A stretch of 48,804 nt of DNA from Anaerolineae bacterium (GTDB taxonomy: Bacteria; Chloroflexota; Anaerolineae; JACIWR01), in contig JANLFX010000015.1 of NCBI GenBank assembly GCA_024653325.1, positions 1 through 48,804 of the forward strand, read 5' to 3'. Under the pieces are notes generated by a model. The model was not told where the DNA came from and made no database searches. It saw nothing but the letters and a program-made list of their open reading frames with translations. A program made the position numbers and the translations under genes. How positions within the stretch are numbered: the stretch's first letter is position 1; each line of letters opens with the position of its first letter. Of the stretch, positions 8,570-15,977 are shown piece by piece.

Positions 8570-9007
8570 ATGAAACTCGGAAGTCCAGAGTACCTGGAGG
8601 AGGTCAAGCGGCGCAGCAACGCTGACGCGACTTACTGTGAGATGATCAAGGACGAGCATGAGTCCTACACCCTGGTCATCCAGGCCGAACCCAAGAAGGG
8701 GGTAAACGAGACCCTGACCATTGGTTTTCAGGTGGACCACGGCCAGATTCCGGAGATATGGATTGGCGAGCGGCCTACGACGTTTACCCTGGCGGGTCCA
8801 TATGGGGTGTGGGTGGACATCCTGCGCGGTGTACTGGGACCCAATAAGGCTTTCACCATGCGTAAGCTCAAGATCAAGGGCAATTTCTTGCAACTGCTCA
8901 AAGGGGCCGATTCCACGATCCGCTGGGTGGAGATCCTGCGCACCATCCCTACCGAATTTGAAGGGGAGTATGCACAGTACAATTTTGAGGGACAGGAACT
9001 GATCTGA
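8570..9007 (+). CDS. SCP2 sterol-carrier-like protein
   Basis: A 145-residue protein with the size and pattern of the SCP2 lipid-transfer fold: alternating strands (YTLVIQAEPKKG, LTIGFQVDHGQ), then a helix beginning WVDILRG and the segment KLKIKGNFLQLLKGA that resembles the conserved KxxGDxxLAxxL end of SCP2. It would bind a fatty acyl or other hydrophobic ligand in the cytoplasm. GGAGGAGG lies just upstream of the ATG. It sits 46 bp before the SDR gene. Assignment is by pattern, moderately sure. Confidence 0.65.
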   Translation: MKLGSPEYLEEVKRRSNADATYCEMIKDEHESYTLVIQAEPKKGVNETLTIGFQVDHGQIPEIWIGERPTTFTLAGPYGVWVDILRGVLGPNKAFTMRKLKIKGNFLQLLKGADSTIRWVEILRTIPTEFEGEYAQYNFEGQELI

Positions 9008-9053
9008 GTTCCCTTCCGTCTTCCCTGAGCCCCATTCAATCAGGAGGCATTAC

Positions 9054-9908
9054 ATGGATCTCAGTAACAAAGTTGCTATCATCACCGGTGCCGGGTCTGG
9101 CATCGGGCGGGGGATCGCGCGCATGTTTGCCCGCCTGGGGGCCAGCGTCGTCGTGGCTGATATTGACCTGGTGGCTGCCGAAGAAGTGGCCGCCGAATTG
9201 GAGGCCCAAGGCTATCCGGCACTGGCTGTAGAGGTGGATGTCCAGGACGCGGAGCAGGTAGAGGCCATGCTCCAGGCCACGTTGGAACGCTTTGGCGGGG
9301 TGGACGTGTTGGTCAACTCGGCCGGGGTGGGCACTGAATCGCCCATCGTCGAGATGCTGGAGGAGGAGTGGGATTGGGTGCTGGGGGTCAATCTCAAGGG
9401 CACTTTCCTGACCACTCGTGCTGTGGCCCGCTGGTGGATCGAGAACGGGCGGCGGGGCAAGATCATTAACCTGTCGTCCATCAACGAGCAAGTGCCCTTA
9501 GCCGGTGAGTCGCATTATTGCGCTTCCAAGGGCGGGGTGATGATGTTCACCCGGGCTGCGGCCCTGGAACTGGCCCCCTATGGCATTCATGTCAACGCCC
9601 TGGCCCCTGGCATGATCGAGACCGCGCTGACCGAGGAAGTAACCTTGATCCCCGAGCTGCGCGCCGCTCATCTCAAGCAGGTGCCTTTCGGGCGTTTCGG
9701 CCAGCCGGAGGATGTGGCCAAGGCTGCCGCTTTCCTGGCCTCGGAGTGGTCGGATTGGATCACCGGGCATTCGCTGCCCGTGGATGGGGGGATGCATCTC
9801 ATCGGCGAAGAAAGTTACCTGTGGGCTATCGAGCGGGCGATGGGCCACGAGAGTACTATACCCAGGGTACCAATGTGTTGGCCGCCAGGGGCAATGCCGG
9901 AGGAGTAG
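9054..9908 (+). CDS. Short-chain dehydrogenase/reductase
   Basis: A 284-residue classical SDR with TGAGSGIG cofactor motif (11-18), NSAG-type motif (VNSAGVG), a catalytic Ser in NLSS (about 142), Y155 and K159 (YCASK). An acidic residue after the second strand (VVADID) favours NAD(H). Family members reduce or oxidise sugar, sterol or 3-oxoacyl substrates. It carries about 30 extra residues after the usual VDGGM end, rich in Trp and Pro, with no recognised motif. Start ATG follows AGGAGG. Confidence 0.87.
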   Translation: MDLSNKVAIITGAGSGIGRGIARMFARLGASVVVADIDLVAAEEVAAELEAQGYPALAVEVDVQDAEQVEAMLQATLERFGGVDVLVNSAGVGTESPIVEMLEEEWDWVLGVNLKGTFLTTRAVARWWIENGRRGKIINLSSINEQVPLAGESHYCASKGGVMMFTRAAALELAPYGIHVNALAPGMIETALTEEVTLIPELRAAHLKQVPFGRFGQPEDVAKAAAFLASEWSDWITGHSLPVDGGMHLIGEESYLWAIERAMGHESTIPRVPMCWPPGAMPEE

Positions 9909-9977
9909 GCAAGACACTGATGGGTGATGGAACCGGACGCCGTCTGGCATCGCCATGGGAGGGCAAAGGAGGAGAAA

Positions 9978-10898
9978 ATGAAAACCTCATCTGTGTTTAC
10001 CGGCGTGCTGCTGACCGCGTTGCTGGTGTCACTCACCCAGTGCTGCCCATGTTGTGCTGTTAATGGTACGCCCACGCCCACGACGCCGCCGTCCAAGATA
10101 ACGACCCGTTCGTTTGGCGGCGGGGACGTGACTCTCAAAGGGGACGAAGAACAGCTCAATAAGATTGCCGATGTGGAACTGGTGCCGGAAAGTGATTCGC
10201 GCTATCCGCAGCCCCAGGACATCGCCGGGGACGTTACCAAAATCATCAGCGTGTTCGAGATCAAGCTCAAAACGGGGATCAAGTCGGTAGCGCCTCCTTC
10301 CATCACGATAGAGAACATCTACGTTGGGCAAAAGGGGGTGGACCTCAAAAACCTGGGTCTGGCCCATCTACCATTGCCCATCCATCGTTTCGATCCGTCC
10401 ACCGGCACCTGGCCCAAAGCAGGGGAGGCCAGGCTGAAATCGGATCCAGAATGGGCCAGCGGCACCATCGAGAAGGCCAGCCTGCTGGCCATCGTTTCCA
10501 CGGCGGAAATTGCCGTGCCGACGCCGCTTTCCTGGGAAGAGCGACAGGCGAGAATCTTCGCAAGCGTGAAACAGGTTACCACTAATGAAGAACCCCAAAC
10601 CGTCTCCATCCTTTCTCCAGCTATTTGGGGAGCTGAGGCACCGCCTTACGGCAAAATCGCCGAGTCGGCGGCGGCGAGTTTCATGGAGCAGGGTATAGAG
10701 GTCAGGTCTGAGTCCGTCTCCGACTTTGCCGTGGTGCGGGAAAAGCTGATAGCGGAGCGGGCAGCGGGAACCCTGGCCGATTGTGTCATCTTGATTGGAG
10801 TTATCGGTGATCTCGATGCTCTGCGGGAGACCATGGCGGAGATCGGCGTCCCCCTGTACATCTACAACGATGAATCGGGCTACCTGGATAAACAATAA
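9978..10898 (+). CDS. Secreted or lipid-anchored protein of unknown function
   Basis: A 306-residue protein beginning MKTSSVFTGVLLTALLVSL, a clear signal peptide, then a cluster of cysteines (TQCCPCC) and a Thr/Pro-rich stretch (TPTPTTPP). The lipobox is imperfect (LTQC), so lipid anchoring is uncertain. The body has a middle domain and a C-terminal segment (about 200-300) with alternating strands and helices (VILIGVIGDLDAL, GVPLYIYND) like a Rossmann-type fold. The start is ATG 9978 after AGGAGG; the longer frame from 9924 lacks support. I do not recognise the family. A long hairpin follows 1 bp after the stop. Confidence 0.7.
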   Translation: MKTSSVFTGVLLTALLVSLTQCCPCCAVNGTPTPTTPPSKITTRSFGGGDVTLKGDEEQLNKIADVELVPESDSRYPQPQDIAGDVTKIISVFEIKLKTGIKSVAPPSITIENIYVGQKGVDLKNLGLAHLPLPIHRFDPSTGTWPKAGEARLKSDPEWASGTIEKASLLAIVSTAEIAVPTPLSWEERQARIFASVKQVTTNEEPQTVSILSPAIWGAEAPPYGKIAESAAASFMEQGIEVRSESVSDFAVVREKLIAERAAGTLADCVILIGVIGDLDALRETMAEIGVPLYIYNDESGYLDKQ

Positions 10899-10899
10899 G

Positions 10900-10938
10900 T
10901 TAAGGCGCGACGCACTTGGAAAGTGCGTCGCGCCTTAA
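10900..10938. terminator. Palindrome copy A of the GTGCGACGCAC family
   Basis: TTAAGGCGCGACGCACTT (10900-10917) and AAGTGCGTCGCGCCTTAA (10921-10938) form an 18-bp perfect stem with a 3-nt loop, starting 1 bp after the stop of the secreted protein. No T-run follows. Copies B, C and D are at 15943, 19687 and 40002. Confidence 0.65.
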
Positions 10939-10956
10939 TACTTCCCCGGAAATGAG

Positions 10957-13900
10957 ATGGCCGGCGTAAAAATCTCCCCACGCAAATACTTTCTCGCCCT
11001 CTTGCTTCTGCTTTTTCTTCTGTGGCCCTTCGGCATCACGGCCCAGGGGACGCGGAGCGGGCAGCCTTTTCGCGCGGTGCAGAACCTGGACCTCACCAAC
11101 GTGCGGGCCATTGGCGAGGATGTCAACTGCCTGTGGTTCGGCACCGACGATGGGCTGTACTGCTACAACGGCCACCACGCCAGCAAGAGTGGTTCAATCA
11201 GCGAGGTACGCTCGATCCTGCACGACCGCGCCGGCACCTTGTGGATCGGGGCGACGGACGGCGTGTACCGTCTCGATACGGGACAAACAGCGCCAATGCG
11301 GGCCTTTGCCGACGTGCCCGGTCTGACGGGCGTCTCCGCCATGCTCCAGACTGCCGACGGCGCGCTGTGGTTGGGCACTGCCCGCGGGATGCGCCGCTGC
11401 GATCCTGCCAGTGAATCCTGCCAGGAGGAGATCGAGGCTGATCCCCGGCTGCGGGTGGACCCCGACGTGACCAGTCTGGCTGAGGATGAGCAGGGGTACA
11501 TCTGGCTGGGCACCTGGGGGGCCGGGGTGTATCGCTTCGATTTATCGCGGATGGCCCCGGTTGAGGGTCTGGCTGACGAGACCATCTTTGCCGTGGCCCG
11601 CGACTCGACCGGCAACCTCTGGTTCGGCACGGCCAATGGCGCTTTCCGCCGCCAGCCGGATGGCCACCTGGAGCAGGTGGTATCCGACGTGCCGGTGCTG
11701 ACCATCGCCGAGGACGCCGAACACGCTATCTGGCTGGGCACCAACGACGGCGTGGTGCGGTTCTTCAACGGAGAGATGGCGACCTTTACCGCGGCGGACG
11801 GGTTGGTTGGCCAGGCGGTGCAGGTTATCTGGCAGGACGCGAAGGAGGGCAGCCTGTGGTTCGGCACCGAGAGCGGGGTGTCCCGTTTCGACGGGCACTT
11901 CTGGCGCACTTTCACCACCGACGATGGCCTGCCTCAGGTCACGGTGCGGGCCCTGGCGCCTGCTGACCAAGATGCGCTGTGGGTGGGCACGGCCAGCGGT
12001 GTCTGCTGCTTGCAGGGGAACACATGCCAGGCCGAGGAAGCCCTGACCGGGCTGTACGTGCGGGACTTGTGGTGGGATTCTGCCAGCGACGAGCTGTGGA
12101 TCGCTGCCGCTGGCCGGGGGCTTCTGCGCTACGATGGCACGACACTGCACCACGAACTCGACGACAACGTGCAGGCCCTGGGCCAGGACGCGGCGGGCGG
12201 TATGTGGCTCAGCACGTTCAGCGGGGTGTACCGCTACACAGGGCTCACGCCGGTGGAGTTCCAGGAAATGGGGATTCAGCCCGACGAGAGCCGGGTTTAC
12301 GCCATCTTCGCCGACCACAAAGGTTTACTATGGTTTGGCACGGAGGGCGGCCTGGTACGCTGTTCCGACGAGCCACGACCCCTCTGTGACCGCCGGTATC
12401 TGGCAGAGCGGACGGTTTATGCTATCGCCGGCGACGCCGACGGCAACTTGTGGCTGGGCACCGATGTCGGGGTGTATCCCTACGTGCGCGGCGAGGATGC
12501 TGTGTGGGACGTCCCCGTCTTCCGCGCCACCGACGGATTGGCCGACGACGTTGTTTTTGCCCTCCTGCGCGACACCGCTGGCGATCTCTGGTTTGGCACC
12601 GATGCCGGTTTGACCCGCTATCGGCCCAGCAAACTCGCTCCCCGCCTGGAATTCGCCCCGGCAGGCATCATGCGCCTCACCCGATCATACCATGAAGCCG
12701 GTCTCCCTGTGATGCTACTGGGTGCCGATTTCCGGGTCAATCCCGAGCGCCTGCGTTACATCTACACCCTGCAATCTGGCCAGACGCCGACCCACGGCTT
12801 CGCCGTCAGCGACTCGCTGGCCCTGCCCCTGCGTTACCGGGACGTGATTGGCGATAACGAGTATCACCTGCGAGTGCAGGCTCTCGACCCAGACCTGAAC
12901 ATCTCCGAAGAAGCAGTGCTCGACATCGTGGTCAAGCCGCGTCCTTTCTGGCAAGTGCCCTACATCGTCGTGCCCGGTGGTCTGTCCCTGGCGGCTGTGC
13001 TCGGCGTGGCCGTGTACGTGTTCGTCACCAGCATCGCCGTGGAACAGCGTTACCGCGACGTGGAGCTTGTTTTCTCTCAGGACGAAGTCGGGGTACACAT
13101 CCAGGCCTGTGCGGAGGGCGTGGAGAGCGCAGTCGCCACGGTGAGCGCGGCGGAGGTAGAGTGCCTGGTGGAGCGGGTAATACGTCCCGTGTTGGCCGAC
13201 CTGGAAGAAGGCCGCGTGGGCGAGGACGCCCTGCGCTACCTGGGCCGCCGTCTGTTTGAGACCCTGTTTCCTCCAGATGTGGCCGCGCTGCTGGATGGAC
13301 ATGCGCTGCGGTTGCGCCTGCGCTTCGAGGAAAGCGCCCGTGGGTTGGCCGCTTTGCCCTGGGAATACGCCTGCGGTGGACAGCCGCCGCAATTTCTGGG
13401 CGCTTCACCGCAGACGGCTCTGGTACGCGATTTGTCCGCTGGGGATGGCCCCTCGCCTGAACCGCACCGCGTTTCCCGGCCATTGCGCGTCCTGGTGGTG
13501 GCTTCCAGCCCGCGGGACCTGGTGCCGCTGGGGCTTGCTGCCGAGCGGCGACGGCTGGAGGAAGTGTGGCAGCCCCTGGTCGAGCGGGGCGAGATGGAGT
13601 GGGAGTTTCTGGAGCGCGGTGACAAGTCCACGATGGACGCCCTGGATTCGCGGCTGGGCGCGGGCGAGGGATGGGACATTGTGCATTTTATTGCTCATGG
13701 AAAGGTGGATAGCTCCCAGGCTTACCTGCTTTTGGAAGACGAAGATGGCTGGCACGAGGATGTAAGCGAGGAGCAACTAAGCGCGTTGTTCAGCGGGCGG
13801 TTGGGGCCGGGTCGTGTGCGCACGCCGGCCTTGGTTGTGCTGAATGCCTGCCAGACTGCCGACCTCGCCAGTGCTCAGGCAACGCTGGGCCTGGCACCGG

Positions 13901-14238
13901 TGTTGGTCAACCGGGGACAACTGCTCGCCGTGGTGGGCATGCAATTCCCCATCAATGACGACGCGGCCAGGCTGTTCGCCGCCAAATTCTACGAGGCCCT
14001 GTTCCGCGCCGGACAGGTGGACTATGCCATCGCCAAGGCGCGGAACGCGATTATGAGCGCTAAACAGGGCGTTGAAGGGCGCGACTGGGGCAGCCCTGTG
14101 CTCTACATGCAAACCAGAGAGGGCAGGTTGTTCCGCTTCGTGGGAGCTGAATGGTCACACGTGTGGCGCACGGCGCGCAGCCGTGTGTTGGACTTCTTGC
14201 GCCGCCGGATTCGACGGGGAGGGGAGACACATGAGTGA
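10957..14238 (+). CDS. Propeller sensor fused to a CHAT caspase-like domain
   Basis: A 1093-residue membrane protein. A signal/anchor segment (about 8-29) is followed by 13 Reg_prop repeats of the LWFGTxxGL type from residue 59 to about 552, enough for two seven-bladed propellers. A Y_Y_Y-like beta domain follows, then one membrane span (about 669-694) and a cytoplasmic CHAT peptidase domain (about 790-1068) with the catalytic pair H914 (HFIAHG) and C965 (LNACQT). In other bacteria this ectodomain sits on hybrid histidine kinases or diguanylate cyclases and senses polysaccharide fragments; here the output is a caspase-like protease. The substrate is unknown. The stop overlaps the next start by 8 nt. 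Domain calls are by motif reading; the architecture is clear. Confidence 0.88.
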   Translation: MAGVKISPRKYFLALLLLLFLLWPFGITAQGTRSGQPFRAVQNLDLTNVRAIGEDVNCLWFGTDDGLYCYNGHHASKSGSISEVRSILHDRAGTLWIGATDGVYRLDTGQTAPMRAFADVPGLTGVSAMLQTADGALWLGTARGMRRCDPASESCQEEIEADPRLRVDPDVTSLAEDEQGYIWLGTWGAGVYRFDLSRMAPVEGLADETIFAVARDSTGNLWFGTANGAFRRQPDGHLEQVVSDVPVLTIAEDAEHAIWLGTNDGVVRFFNGEMATFTAADGLVGQAVQVIWQDAKEGSLWFGTESGVSRFDGHFWRTFTTDDGLPQVTVRALAPADQDALWVGTASGVCCLQGNTCQAEEALTGLYVRDLWWDSASDELWIAAAGRGLLRYDGTTLHHELDDNVQALGQDAAGGMWLSTFSGVYRYTGLTPVEFQEMGIQPDESRVYAIFADHKGLLWFGTEGGLVRCSDEPRPLCDRRYLAERTVYAIAGDADGNLWLGTDVGVYPYVRGEDAVWDVPVFRATDGLADDVVFALLRDTAGDLWFGTDAGLTRYRPSKLAPRLEFAPAGIMRLTRSYHEAGLPVMLLGADFRVNPERLRYIYTLQSGQTPTHGFAVSDSLALPLRYRDVIGDNEYHLRVQALDPDLNISEEAVLDIVVKPRPFWQVPYIVVPGGLSLAAVLGVAVYVFVTSIAVEQRYRDVELVFSQDEVGVHIQACAEGVESAVATVSAAEVECLVERVIRPVLADLEEGRVGEDALRYLGRRLFETLFPPDVAALLDGHALRLRLRFEESARGLAALPWEYACGGQPPQFLGASPQTALVRDLSAGDGPSPEPHRVSRPLRVLVVASSPRDLVPLGLAAERRRLEEVWQPLVERGEMEWEFLERGDKSTMDALDSRLGAGEGWDIVHFIAHGKVDSSQAYLLLEDEDGWHEDVSEEQLSALFSGRLGPGRVRTPALVVLNACQTADLASAQATLGLAPVLVNRGQLLAVVGMQFPINDDAARLFAAKFYEALFRAGQVDYAIAKARNAIMSAKQGVEGRDWGSPVLYMQTREGRLFRFVGAEWSHVWRTARSRVLDFLRRRIRRGGETHE

Positions 14239-14674
14239 AACCGGACGCCCGGTGGGGATCACCATTGTTGCCATTCTGATGATCCTCACCGCCTTACTGA
14301 CGATGGCTTTCTGGGTGATCTTTTTCGCCGACTACGAGGGACAAAGCCAATCGTTCCTGGCCCGCGAATGCGCGGGTTGGTTTTTGTGGGAGCGCTCGTT
14401 CCCGGCAGCGGATGCGTGGATGGCCATCGCCTGCCTGGTGGGGGCGGTGGGCCTGTGGAAAATGCGGCCCTGGGGGTTGCTTTTCAGCCTGGTGGCCGGG
14501 GGTGCGCTCATCTTCCTGGGTCTGATGGACTCTCTGTTTTTTCTCCAAAACGGCCTCTACTGGCCGGTGAATCTTGACGTGGCGACTGAGATAGTGATTC
14601 ACGCCTGGGTGCTGGCCTTTGGTGCTTTCGTCATCGGCTATGTGTGGAGCAAACGGACGCGATTTGACATCTAG
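14231..14674 (+). CDS. Small membrane protein coupled to the CHAT sensor
   Basis: A 147-residue protein with four hydrophobic segments (about 8-30, 57-75, 79-101, 116-138) and short charged loops. It starts at ATG 14231 behind GGGGAGA, inside the last codons of the CHAT gene (8-nt overlap), so the two are translationally coupled and may work together at the membrane. The pattern resembles small DUF-type four-helix proteins; no family is recognised. The -35 box of the next promoter overlaps its last codons. Confidence 0.75.
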   Translation: MSETGRPVGITIVAILMILTALLTMAFWVIFFADYEGQSQSFLARECAGWFLWERSFPAADAWMAIACLVGAVGLWKMRPWGLLFSLVAGGALIFLGLMDSLFFLQNGLYWPVNLDVATEIVIHAWVLAFGAFVIGYVWSKRTRFDI

Positions 14675-14692
14675 AACGGGCGATGCTATAAT
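14664..14692 (+). promoter_or_regulatory. Perfect-consensus sigma70 promoter
   Basis: TTGACA (14664-14669), a 17-bp spacer and TATAAT (14687-14692): both hexamers and the spacing are exact consensus. The -35 hexamer lies inside the last codons of the membrane protein gene. Predicted start of transcription is about 14699. No open frame with a ribosome site follows, so the product is likely RNA. Confidence 0.8.
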
Positions 14693-14698
14693 TAATGC

Positions 14699-14870
14699 AT
14701 CCTGAAGAAAGCGAGGTCAGAGCAGCAATGCGACAAGCACATATAATGAGCTGCATCCGTCTGAGCGAGACTATCCGTTTGTCCGTGCCTGGTCGCACTG
14801 CGCCTGTTTGTTGTTAGCTTATGTCAAGCTGGCCGTAGGCGGCGGTGCGAGCGGCGCCCACGGCCTTTTT
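14699..14870 (+). ncRNA. Candidate structured small RNA with terminator
   Basis: From the consensus promoter to the first terminator the transcript is about 170 nt and has no credible coding frame. It can fold into a long irregular hairpin: GCAG 14722-14725 with CTGC 14798-14801, TGCGAC 14729-14734 with GTCGCA 14792-14797, and GCAC 14737-14740 with GTGC 14785-14788, with internal loops between. Length and shape would allow a 6S-like RNA, but the ends do not pair convincingly, so no family is assigned. It could instead be an attenuated leader of the ABC ATPase gene. It occupies part of a 400-bp gap without genes. Confidence 0.5.
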
Positions 14871-14875
14871 ATTTT
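14831..14875 (+). terminator. Intrinsic terminator 1 of the small RNA
   Basis: GGCCGT (14831-14836) pairs with ACGGCC (14860-14865), extended inside by GGCG/CGCC (14838-14841 with 14855-14858), and is followed at once by TTTTTATTTT. Confidence 0.8.
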
Positions 14876-14886
14876 CGTCTGCAAGT

Positions 14887-14925
14887 GAGCCGTGGGCCTA
14901 TTCTGTGCCTGCGGCTCGTTTATTT
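14887..14925 (+). terminator. Intrinsic terminator 2 (tandem)
   Basis: GAGCCG (14887-14892) pairs with CGGCTC (14912-14917), with GGC/GCC inside, followed by GTTTATTT. It backs up terminator 1, 12 bp upstream. Confidence 0.65.
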
Positions 14926-14948
14926 GCGAGGCCGAGGGCACTCGTGTC

Positions 14949-15055
14949 GGTTGGCTGTTTAGTGGAAATCAAGTTCCTGGTCGGACTATGACCGGTCAGG
15001 GGGGCCGGTCGGGTTTCGTCCGTAAGTGGAATCAATAAGGAAACCAGGCCCAACC
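14949..15055 (+). ncRNA. Candidate cis-regulatory RNA fold upstream of the ABC ATPase
   Basis: Four nested stems can be drawn: GGTTGG 14949-14954 with CCAACC 15050-15055; CCTGGT 14976-14981 with ACCAGG 15043-15048; CGGAC 14982-14986 with GTCCG 15018-15022; GACCGG 14990-14995 with CCGGTC 15005-15010. The two large internal loops each carry nearly the same word, AGTGGAAATCAA (14961-14972) and AGTGGAATCAA (15025-15035). The fold ends just before the ribosome site (GAGGAGAG) of the ABC ATPase. It fits no riboswitch class I know; it is a candidate only. Confidence 0.4.
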
Positions 15056-15074
15056 ACTGTCGAGGAGAGTTATC

Positions 15075-15938
15075 ATGTATCCGGCAAATCGAGTTCCCCA
15101 TGTTGAACATGCCCTTTGCGTTGAAAACGCGACCAAGATGTTCCGCCAACCCGGAACCCGTAAATGGTTGTTCCGTTTGCGGGGAGCGAAAAACGGCGCG
15201 AAAAAACGCTCTCCTGTTGTGGCGGTCAACAACCTGAGCCTGCATGTGCGACGGGGTGAGATCTTCGGCATCCTGGGGCCCAATGGTTCGGGCAAGAGCA
15301 CGCTGGTACGTCTCATTGCCACGCTGCTGATACCGGACTCAGGGACGATCACCGTGTTCGGCCACGACGTGCAGCGCGAGGAGATGGTGGTCAAACGCAT
15401 GATCAACCGCGTTTCGGTGGATGCTGCTTTCTTCAAGAAGCTGTCGCCCATGGAGAATCTGCTTTACGCGGCCCGGTTGTATGGGGTGAACGCCCGCCAG
15501 GCCAGGCAGCAGTCGCTGGCGATTCTCGCCCGCCTGGGCATCAAGGAGCGGGACGTTTACATGCCACTGGAGGATATGTCGCGGGGAATGCAGCAAAAGG
15601 TGGCCATCGCGCGCGCTTTCCTCAGCTCTCCGATCCTGTTGCTGCTGGACGAGCCGACCACGGGCCTCGATCCACGTTCCAAGCGCGAGGTGCAGGCCTT
15701 CGTCCGCGAGTTGCGCGAGGTGCACGAGGCCACAATTTTGCTCACCACTCACGACATGAACGAGGCCGAGGCCCTGTGTGACCGCATCGCTATCCTAGAT
15801 GAGGGACGCATCGTGGCTTTGGATACACCCGCCGGTCTGAAGCGGTTGGTGCCACAGGCGGATGGTCACGAGCCCACGCTAGAGGACGTGTTCATGGCTT
15901 TGACCGGCAAGGCGCTGGTGGAGGAAGATGAAGAGTAA
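15075..15938 (+). CDS. ABC transporter ATP-binding protein without a permease neighbour
   Basis: A 287-residue ABC ATPase of the drug/antibiotic (CcmA-like, DrrA-like) type. Walker A GPNGSGKST (about 75-83), a variant signature MSRGMQQ in place of LSGGQ, Walker B LLLLDEP, and the H-loop THD. An N-terminal extension of about 25 residues precedes the first strand, and an unusual basic insertion (KWLFRLRGAKNGAKKRS) interrupts the first sheet. A C-terminal tail of about 40 residues follows. Such ATPases normally sit beside an ABC-2 permease; here the gene is followed by a bidirectional palindrome and a convergent gene, so its partner is elsewhere. Start ATG follows GAGGAGAG. Confidence 0.88.
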   Translation: MYPANRVPHVEHALCVENATKMFRQPGTRKWLFRLRGAKNGAKKRSPVVAVNNLSLHVRRGEIFGILGPNGSGKSTLVRLIATLLIPDSGTITVFGHDVQREEMVVKRMINRVSVDAAFFKKLSPMENLLYAARLYGVNARQARQQSLAILARLGIKERDVYMPLEDMSRGMQQKVAIARAFLSSPILLLLDEPTTGLDPRSKREVQAFVRELREVHEATILLTTHDMNEAEALCDRIAILDEGRIVALDTPAGLKRLVPQADGHEPTLEDVFMALTGKALVEEDEE

Positions 15939-15942
15939 CGAA

Positions 15943-15973
15943 GGTGCGACGCACCTTAGAGGTGCGTCGCACC
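15943..15973. terminator. Palindrome copy B between convergent genes
   Basis: GGTGCGACGCACC (15943-15955) and GGTGCGTCGCACC (15961-15973) are exact inverse repeats with a 5-nt loop. The element lies between the convergent stops of the ABC ATPase (15938) and the M15 lipoprotein (15978), as expected for a two-way transcript end. Confidence 0.65.
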
Positions 15974-15977
15974 GGGA

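Noticed and set aside
14699-14870. Assigning the small RNA to 6S, SRP or T-box families
   Set aside because: The ends do not pair as in 6S, and the conserved SRP tetraloop and T-box sequences are absent.
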